Shown: positions 56,401 to 64,000 of the stretch, piece by piece
How the letters are laid out: each line of letters begins with the position of its first letter
Position numbering within the stretch: position 1 is the first letter of the stretch
Assembly: GCA_024305405.1 (NCBI GenBank)
Contig: JAKNDB010000109.1
Location: 5,580,001 to 5,644,000 of the forward strand
Source: Dirofilaria immitis
Lineage: Eukaryota; Nematoda; Chromadorea; Rhabditida; Onchocercidae
Length of the DNA: 64,000 nt
Reading direction: 5' to 3'
The notes under the pieces: model-generated
Databases searched by the model: none
What the model was told of the DNA's origin: nothing
The model's input: the letters and a program-made list of their open reading frames with translations, nothing else
Translations under genes and position numbers: made by a program

Positions 56401-58403
56401 TTGAAATTTATATAAAATAACTTTATCGAGGCAAAGGAAAGCAGTAAAAGGTACAGATATTTTGAGATAAAATCTTTTGATGCAACATCCATCGTTCTTA
56501 ACGAGCATTGTTTCTGGCTGGCATACTTCATTACATCTATCTGACGAAGAACCTACCACACATTGTCCGCAACTGAAGTTCGACAAAATTTTGGTAATCT
56601 TCAGGTATAATGCGAACCCTCTGCAAAGGTAATAATTGGTAACAATCTCGGTGCTATAGTAGTCTGCTATACACTATCCCTTCTCAAGAGAAATAAAAAA
56701 TTTTGCAAGAGACATTAGTCAATTTATAGAAAACGTAATAATTGTAATAATCGGCGGTCTGTGCCTGATGATAAGTGATCACAGCCATGAAATTTACCGT
56801 GCAGTTTAGCAATTGTATTACTTTTCTGGACACTTCTGTAATTGAATTCGTCTCTTCAACTATTCACATTCAAAATTTTATCAGTTTGATAACTTTTTCA
56901 TGAAGAATACTGTAAGACTACAATTATTTGTACTAAATTGTATGCAACGAAAAAATTAGCAATTTATCCTGAAACTTCCGATTAAATTATAATTTATTCG
57001 CCAAAGAAGAAGAGAAAGGGGATACACTTTATTGATTGGAACTGACTTTCAAGCCTTTGACGCATGCGAAATTGACGCATGCTTTTTTCCTTTTTCTTGC
57101 GACAGGATTTTACTAATAAATATGAATTAAATCAGCAAATTCCACATAATATCTTCAATTTTTTTCCGAACAAGTTTTGCGAGAAAGTAGTTAATCATTT
57201 GTCGAAATTCAATTACAATTCCATCATAATCAATATTTCTTGTCTCTAGAAATTGAATTTGTAGTTGCATCTGCCAGAGATAAGAACTAAACTAACTGTT
57301 GCGTATATGTTATGAAATTATCTGTTAACATAACAGTGGTGAATCTTTTGTAAAACATCCTCCATTATGCCCCGCTATCACTTGATAGATGGTTTGTGGG
57401 TTGTAACTGTGTATGCATTGCTAATATAGCATTCTTTCACGCATTTCTGGTCAAATGCCTAACTTTACTATTCAGTTTACTCCTTTGTCTAATTTTTTTT
57501 CTTAATTTAACCAGGTTTACTGAATATTTAATAAGCTCACTCTATTCGGATTAACAGTTATACGAAATTCTTAATAATTTGATGATAAATTCGTTCTATG
57601 TCTTTTCCATGCAGATTATTTTACATGCTATTGAGATGAATTTATCCTTTTACATGATTGACTTGAGCGAAAATTTTTATCAAAATTTCAAACAAGGCTT
57701 TTTAATTTTTCTTCAAGAGATTGGTTAACAAAAGTGGTCTACCTAAAATTTCAGAACTCTGAATTCTGGTTAATCCAATATGTAGAAGCTAGTTTATATC
57801 CGGAAAAAGCGGACAAAAGTAATTAATTTTAATTTAAAAAATGTTGTGATAGACAGAGTATATATAGTATATCAGCATCGTCAGTTTTTCTAAAAATTCC
57901 GCGTATTGCTGTTTCTAATAAAAACCTCCATTACTATCCTATCTTTTTTTGCATCAAAATCCCATCAGTCTTCTTTATTAGCCGGATATTACTTTACTAA
58001 AGAAATCCAAATTTACTTTTCTTCCCTTCTTCATTTCTACTCTGGTAATACTGGAACAGGTGAATTATGAAGAAATGCTCAATTTTTCAGGGTCGAATTA
58101 AGTGATATCCAATGGGACGGCATGGAAGGATGATAATTAAAAATACGGTTTAGCTGCTTGATTATAAAATATATGTGCATTCGACATCATTAGAGGTGAA
58201 TGCATAAGAAAAAAATGGCGAAGATTTGATCTACTAGGATGGAGGGATACTAACGGCGAGATCATTGAGCAAGAGTAGCAGCGGCTACCATCAACGGGTG
58301 AATAATTGAAAGCGTTGACAAGTAGCATTTCGTTTCGCCCCCTCACTCTTCCATCCATCCTGATAAGCTGTACTGGATCTGGCAAAGCCATGCAATGGCT
58401 TGA
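50455..58403. other. Gene-poor region upstream of NOG1
   Basis: About 8 kb of AT-rich DNA. Open frames up to about 115 codons occur on both strands (50513-50860 minus, 53043-53303 plus, 53288-53575 minus). They lack family motifs, and several are mutual antisense shadows. The NOG1 promoter should be near 50.5 kb. No RNA gene or mobile element was recognised. Confidence 0.45.
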
Positions 58404-58629
58404 ATGGATGTCTCTTTGACTGCGGAGACTTCGGCAGTAGCAACGACAAAGGAAAGGCCACATGGACGCGGCTGCAGTCGTTTATGGGTAGTCAACAGTG
58501 CAACTTCCCAATCGGCAGCAACAACAGCCTGGCTGACATCGGCAACATCACCACTTTCATCATCTGCTAAAGAAGTCAGTAAGTATCCGTCATCTGGAAC
58601 GTTCCTCAACGCAGTTTTCGATGAACAAG
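58404..58629 (+). CDS. Candidate coding exon, Ala/Ser/Thr-rich, unknown gene
   Basis: An open frame beginning at M 58404 reads about 75 codons to FLNAVFDEQ. It then meets a strong donor (CAA followed by GTAAGT) at about 58629. Composition is clearly less AT-rich than its surroundings, as seen in real exons here. The sequence is low-complexity (SATSQSAATTAWLTSATS). It may be the first coding exon of the gene whose exons appear at 61.9-64 kb, but no in-phase partner was established. A minus-strand open frame over the same bases (58343-58609) is a competing, less supported reading. Confidence 0.4.
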
Positions 58630-59009
58630 TAAGTCACGTCTTTATAACTTAGACCACTGATGCCCAAAAACTTCTTGATCCTTCGACTTTTGCTTGATAT
58701 TCTCAATTTCATCTATGTTTTAGTAATCCTTTACTTGTATTCCACGTCTAACCATTTCATAGACTAGGAAGTTGGTGTAGATGATTTTCATAGAAGTGCC
58801 TATGATAAGAGAGAGCATTGCTTTTGTTCTCTTGTTTTTATTTTTAATTAATCCACTTGAATACGAACTCGTATAACATATTCTTTGATGAAAATGTTTT
58901 CCAATTATAATTTGTTCCCGAAGACATGTAGATAATAATGTTGGTTAGTGTAAGATTCTCTTCCTTAACATATTAAACAATCACCCGATTGATGTATTGA
59001 AAAGAAATA

Positions 59010-59099
59010 ATATTATTCAGTAAAATAATTTATTAATAGCGAGATATATCGAGATACATCGCTTAGATATTATTCAGTAAAATAATTTATTAATAGCGA
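59010..59099. repeat. Direct repeat of 33 bp, period 57
   Basis: The 33-base unit at 59010-59042 (starting ATATTATTCAGTAAAATAAT) recurs exactly at 59067-59099, with 24 bp of intervening sequence. This is a simple local tandem duplication. Confidence 0.92.
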
Positions 59100-60887
59100 T
59101 CTCACTTCGTCAAAGTTTTCTTCACTAAAGCTAAAGTAACAGTTCTTTTGTTTGTTGTCATATCTTTTTCGTTGCACTGTTACTGTTCTATCGGATAACT
59201 GTATTTCTGTGAAATCGATTCAGCTTTAATGATCAATATTTCGAAAAAATGATTTGATTTGATTTGAGATATTAACTCTTATTTTACATTTCAGCACTAT
59301 TTGATATACCTTTAATATTAGTGATAAGTACTTTGACGATAAGTTTGATTGCAGCATTAGACTGTAGTGGAACTCTTGCAAGTCATTATATCAAGATCGA
59401 ATTTTTTTTCTTGCTACTTTCAATCTCAGTTGTTTGCTTTTTATACCTGTCTTTCACGGTATTATTTCTTACTTGTTTGGATGCTACCTATATATTTCTG
59501 TGTTACAAAAAAATAGTTTCTCTTTCAATGTCAGCATAGAAGAATGCTTCTCGCGACATTAGGGAAATGCTTAGGTAATTTACCAAGAATGTATCTTATA
59601 TAACTTCTGCACAATGATGAATTATGGAATTGAAATTCCTTGAGATTATAGTTGTTGTATCAGAGGCAAGTTTTGTTTCTGTTGTATGGGTGGTGCATTA
59701 AAAAGAGAAAAAAGATCTTACAAATAGTTCATTTTAATTGGCAATATTTGGAAGACGCTTGCTTGAAAGCTCCATGCATTTCGAGGAAATGCTAAAGTTT
59801 GTTAGTTTGACTAGAATAAATCATTTCCAACAGTATGGTTAATCAGCAGCAGAATAAAAAAATGGAAGCAATGAACGATCAATTGAAGCAAATAACAAAC
59901 AAGCTAATGTAAGGATAGGAAAATATTTTTCTAATATTCTGTTACCACTTAATTTTATCTTAACCAATTTATCTCAGAATATTTCATCTTCTTTGACCTT
60001 TGCTCTTTTCAGTTTCTTTCGGCAACATTTTAAATTTCTCCCGTCTGCATGACTCTTAAATGTTAATTTCCAGCAAAAAAAAAGCTGATCAGGGTTCAAA
60101 TTTATAATTGAAATTTTCAGGTTGTTGATATATTGCTGGCAGATAACTCGTTAAGGAATTTTACAGTGTTTTTGCATTGTGCTATTTTAAATGTATAGCT
60201 ATATTCATATTTTATTTTGTTAGAAAAATATTCTACAGCGATTTCCGTAGTATTTCTCATTCTTTCGAAAAACTGGAGTTTAAATGTAAGCTTGAAGTTT
60301 TCTTAAATTTAGATTTCAGTAATGTTGGGGTAAGGAGAAAGGAGGGACGTGTAAATGGCGTGATGTACATCTGTATTTAAAATAATAATGTTGCTTACAA
60401 TTTATTGAGCGAGCAGAATCATTAGCAAAGAAATATATGGACTTTATTGCTTTCCGCTAGCACGGATGTGTCAAAACCACACTTTTGATCGTATCACATC
60501 TCTGGCGCAAGTGAGCAAATTTTTGTTTAGACATCAGTATCGCAGTAAGAACTTACATTTTATTGATTCCTGTGGATTTAATCTGTTTGTAATTCATCGC
60601 TATTCGTTTTTTAATGTTCTTAAAAACAATGAGCAAATCATTAAGTCTTCGCACCTTTTGGTAATGTCAGCGCATGAACTTACTGAATAAGGACTGTAGA
60701 AATGCTAATATCAATTACATAAATTTCTAATGAGTCAGTCCATTCGGCTTTCATTGTAGGTATAAGGTAATCTTTCCTCAACTTCTTGAACCTCATTAAA
60801 CTATTACTATGCTCTACTCTGATATTACTCAGTCGTTATTTCTGCAACGTGCGAGCAGAATCTAAAGTACAATTTGGAGTCGTTAAT

Positions 60888-60961
60888 GGTATTTATCTCT
60901 ATTACGACCTATTTGCATAGAGTGGTATTCATCTCGTATTTACGACCTGTTTGGATAGAGT
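60888..60961. repeat. Diverged tandem duplication, about 36-bp unit
   Basis: Copy 1 (60888-60923) and copy 2 (60924-60961) both run from GGTATT through ACGACCT to ATAGAGT, with several substitutions and a 2-bp length difference. It is older than the duplication at 59.0 kb. Confidence 0.75.
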
Positions 60962-61916
60962 AATACATTTCTGGAGAGAATAGTGTAAGATATGCCTGAA
61001 GAAATAATTAATACAGATTTAAATTAATTTAATCAATTGTCCGATTTTTATGTGTATGTTCTATTGGTATGATCTAAAAGGTTTTGGGTCCATAATGTTA
61101 AAAAATAGAATTTTCAGAAATAACATATCAAAATCATAGTTTTTAAAACTTGAAAACCACACTTGTCATTAAATAGCCGTTCTTTTAATTGAGATGTCAG
61201 ATTGTTCCAACACGAAATTCATCATGACCATTGTTTGATGGCATTTCATAATATCCTAATAGAAGTAAAGCGTTAAACATACTATCGATCTCATTAAAAA
61301 CCGGGAAATATCGACGCTACTCAAGGAATTCAGAGGGACCGAAATTGCAAACCAGGCATGAACAAGTATGTTCGTAGAAAATCTAAGGTCAAAATCCAAA
61401 ATCTGCAGAGATCTTATTCTGCAAAGTTTAGTCATATACGAGAAAGATACTTGATACTTGTTTTTATGAAGCAGATCGGCATTGTAAGTTGATAGTAAGG
61501 TGATTGCGGATATCATATTTCTTTTCTGGCTAGATTCAGAAAATTACCGAATTTCTGAAAAGATTTCGATAGTTTTGGCAAAAGCCTAATTTCATTTTTT
61601 AATACTGATCGGCTTTCATCTACGTTTTAACAGTAGAGTTTAATTTCATCTTAGCAATTTGTTTCCAAAGCGAAGTTTGATTCTACCAATTTACATAAAT
61701 ATTTCATGCAGATAAGCGCTGTGCCATCAAGCAACACTATTCGTTTTCGAAGACAAAAGCTGCAATTTGAATATGAAATAATTGCTTGAATGAGTTAGAT
61801 TAATCAACAAATCAGATGACAACTCGCTAATGTTCTTGGCTTTTGCAAATAATTTTAGATTTCCTTACAGTCACTGTTCATGTTTTCTAATCAAGCCAGA
61901 AGCAACGATTTTTCAG

Positions 61917-62214
61917 GATCTATCGTTCTTCCGCGCAATCATATCCTTATCCACGTACGCATACACTAGTCGTTGTTCCACCACTACGATCAATGATGGA
62001 AAATAATGTCGAAAAAAGCATGCTAAAATGCGACCACCTTTGAATCGTGCCATACCGCCGATACCGGAATCAAAATCCAATGATTCAATTATAACTCATA
62101 TCCCGGAAAAACACACTGAAACTCATGCCAAACTCGAACCTTCAACTTCCCAAGTCCTTCGAGAACCATCATGCGTCAAATCCATAGGAGAGCTTGTTGC
62201 GTCATTTACTGCCA
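61917..62214 (+). CDS. Exon of unrecognised gene, Pro/Ser-rich
   Basis: The acceptor TTTTTCAG ends at about 61916 and the donor AAA-GTAAAT lies at about 62214. The first part reads SSAQSYPYPRTHTLVVVPPL and MMENNVEKSMLK. One base missing in the A4 run near 62025-62028 would link this in frame to MRPPLNRAIPPIPESKSND, and on to CVKSIGELVASFTAK. As written, the second part would have to start at its own M at 62028. The sequence looks like a disordered, proline-rich adaptor or cytoskeletal region; I do not recognise the family. It probably continues into the exons at 62.7 and 63.8 kb. Confidence 0.5.
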
Positions 62215-62704
62215 AAGTAAATTCAAAAACAGATATTGCGAACTGAATCTCTCTGTTAGGGTTTAATATCACCAAATCTACAACAAATCGAGAAATAAGT
62301 AGAAAACAAATAAATAACATTTCCAGACGAGGTTGCTATTGTATAAGCTATCGAGCATCACAAGATACTTCTAGAGGGCATAGAAATAAGCAGTAATCAT
62401 CTATACAGTTTGTTTCTACACTCTATTCTATCTCTACTTGACTTCTAAGTTTGAAAATTTCTTTATTAAAACCATTTCACAACTAAGATATTTTCTTCAA
62501 CATGAACATAACGAGCGATGTCATGTTGTTGAATACCTGATTTTAAATTCAAATTCTGAAGAAATATTGTTTCCATGAATTTATCACATTCATAGATTTG
62601 TCTTTTTCTTTGATTGCAGTTCCAGAAATTAATTCTAATTAGGAATGTACAAAGTTTTCTAAGAATTATAGATATCTTCGCAAAAGATCGAGAGTGAAGG
62701 ATCA

Positions 62705-62911
62705 TTGATTATTGAAAATACAATGGCGCATAGTTTGGTAACTAAAACTGCAGTAATCATTTCCAACCGAAACGGACGATCAGAAGATGTGCCGCGAAGT
62801 CCGTTGATGAGTGTTGCCCATTCAGTGCGATCAAAGCTAACAAAATTTGGAAGTCGTTTCAGTCGGTCAGATGAAAATCAAAATATCCGTACCAGTACGA
62901 GTTTATCTAGG
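62705..62911 (+). CDS. Exon of unrecognised gene, Ser/Arg-rich
   Basis: An open frame reads RNGRSEDVPRSPLMSVAHSV and KLTKFGSRFSRSDENQNI. It ends at a very good donor (CTAG followed by GTGAGC) at about 62911. The acceptor is uncertain: ACTGCAG ending at 62751 is the best candidate, but it does not join in frame to the preceding exon as written. Basic, serine-rich and probably disordered. Likely the same gene as the exon at 61.9 kb. Confidence 0.5.
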
Positions 62912-63846
62912 TGAGCGTTGACAATTTCGCATTATTTTTAATAAATTTTAAACAATCGTTAGATCGGTTGCGATTTTCAGATGGACATTGAGTTTGAATA
63001 AGGGATTTCAAAAATTTGAAAAACTTGCATTTCTCTTTAATTGCTATTTTGTGCTTTTGTATTATTATCGTTCTATCAGTTGTTTATCGTGATGTGATAT
63101 TTTAATAGTTCATGTCATCAATTATCGATACTAAATGTAGGTCATTGTTGCTGTCACTAACTTTACTGTTCATTTTTATATATTTATTTTATAAATACAA
63201 AATTATTTTGTAATTACCAAGTTTAATGTTACATTATCGATTATTATTGTTTTCATCAGAAAACTTCGTTTATCCCAAATCGAAGAAAAGATTGGACTTT
63301 AGGATTTATTGTTTTAACAGCAAAATTTCAGTTTCGGAAATCTTTTTGCTTTTTCGAACTTCAAAAATTCGCTCCATTCTGGGAACATCGAAACAATTAT
63401 TGAACTTTCAAGCTTTTAAAAAATTTTTTGTTAAAATTTGTCTTGACGCGATTTTCATTTCAGGTAAACTGAGCATTTCAAATATTTTTTTAACCAGCTT
63501 AAAAGTATTTAAATTTAAGTATTAAATGGTATCAAAACATAGAAATAATACAAACCTTTCCCTCTTTGGTTTAGATATGGTAAATAATCACATTCGCACT
63601 GGAAGCATTCAAAAATGTCATGAAATATGCCCATAATATTCTATGAAATTCATTATTTTTTTATTGCAATGAATTCTGAATATTCTAAGGCTTTATCTCG
63701 AGGAAATACCTTTTAACTCTTTCTGTAGAATTTATACTTCGGAGGTTCCTATATAAATTAAAATTTGAGTAAAAGACTATATTAAATTATTTTGAAAACA
63801 ATTTGTTTAATATTTTAAAATAGAAAGAGCCATTTTTCTTTTACAG

Positions 63847-64000
63847 AACCTTCGTTGCAGCATGCGTCGAGGTCCTGTCGATAAACTAAGCTATATACCG
63901 CCTAATACACAATTCAAGAAATCAGCGAGTATGGAGACGCGAACGAACCAAAATTCTACTAAAGATTCAATCGAATTTTTTCCTTCTAGACAAATTTTGG
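63847..64000 (+). CDS. Exon of unrecognised gene, running off the right edge
   Basis: After an acceptor TTTTACAG (ending 63846), an open frame runs to the end of the window with SMRRGPVDKLSYIPPNTQF, KKSASMETRTNQNS and DSIEFFPSRQ. The composition and style match the two preceding exons. The phase does not match the donor at 62911 without a base change. The gene is incomplete, so no function can be given. Confidence 0.45.

Larger units (their letters stand above)
58630..61916. other. Intron or intergenic sequence with two small tandem duplications
   Basis: No recognisable exon. Plus frames at 59321-59539, 60177-60380 and 60466-60690 are AT-rich without family motifs. It holds a 57-bp-period duplication (59010-59099) and a diverged 36-bp one (60888-60961). 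If the 58.4-kb exon belongs to the right-edge gene, this is a large intron. Confidence 0.4.

Noticed and set aside
58343..58609. 88-codon minus-strand open frame opposite the 58.4-kb exon
   Set aside because: The plus strand has a much better donor site and matches the strand of the downstream exons. The frame looks like an antisense shadow in a less AT-rich patch, though it is not fully excluded.

Overview
The window reads as a stretch of an AT-rich nematode nuclear genome. Genes are split into many short exons by small introns, with TTTCAG-like acceptors. The proteins look most like nematode orthologues, and the combination suggests a spirurid/filarial-type worm; that placement is an inference. 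No viral, bacterial or plasmid genes were recognised.

Layout, left to right. (1) ULK3-type kinase, minus strand, cut by the left edge. (2) Tubulin cofactor E-like protein (TBCEL/COEL-1 type), plus, 6.5-8.65 kb. (3) A weak unknown coding patch at 10.2-10.6 kb. (4) A two-pore (TWK) potassium channel, minus, 12.2-15.9 kb. (5) AP-2 clathrin adaptor mu subunit (DPY-23/APM-2 type), minus, 19.2-22.8 kb. (6) About 13.5 kb with almost no coding signal, holding a large, nearly identical inverted duplication. (7) Two homeobox genes facing each other: a TLX-class gene (plus, 36.6-38.8 kb) and an NK-2/tinman-class gene (minus, 39.5-41.0 kb). (8) NOG1 GTPase (minus, 46.6-50.5 kb) followed closely by RRP8 methyltransferase (minus, 43.6-46.1 kb), a ribosome-biogenesis pair that looks like an operon. 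(9) A gene-poor stretch at 50.5-58.3 kb. (10) Exons of one or more unrecognised plus-strand genes from 58.4 kb to the right edge.

The most interesting biology is the TLX-class plus tinman-class pair. These are members of the ancestral NK homeobox cluster, and both appear to be interrupted by an intron at the same place and phase in the homeodomain (after residue 12). The most interesting structure is the inverted duplication. One 1.43-kb block is made of inverted copies of two segments that lie separately downstream, which looks like a templated insertion or a misassembly.

A caution for every gene here: conserved reading frames are broken repeatedly by one-base length changes, mostly in A or T runs. 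At least a dozen sites across seven genes fit this pattern. I interpret them as homopolymer errors in the assembly rather than real pseudogenes. Exon limits below are read by eye from splice signals and protein conservation.
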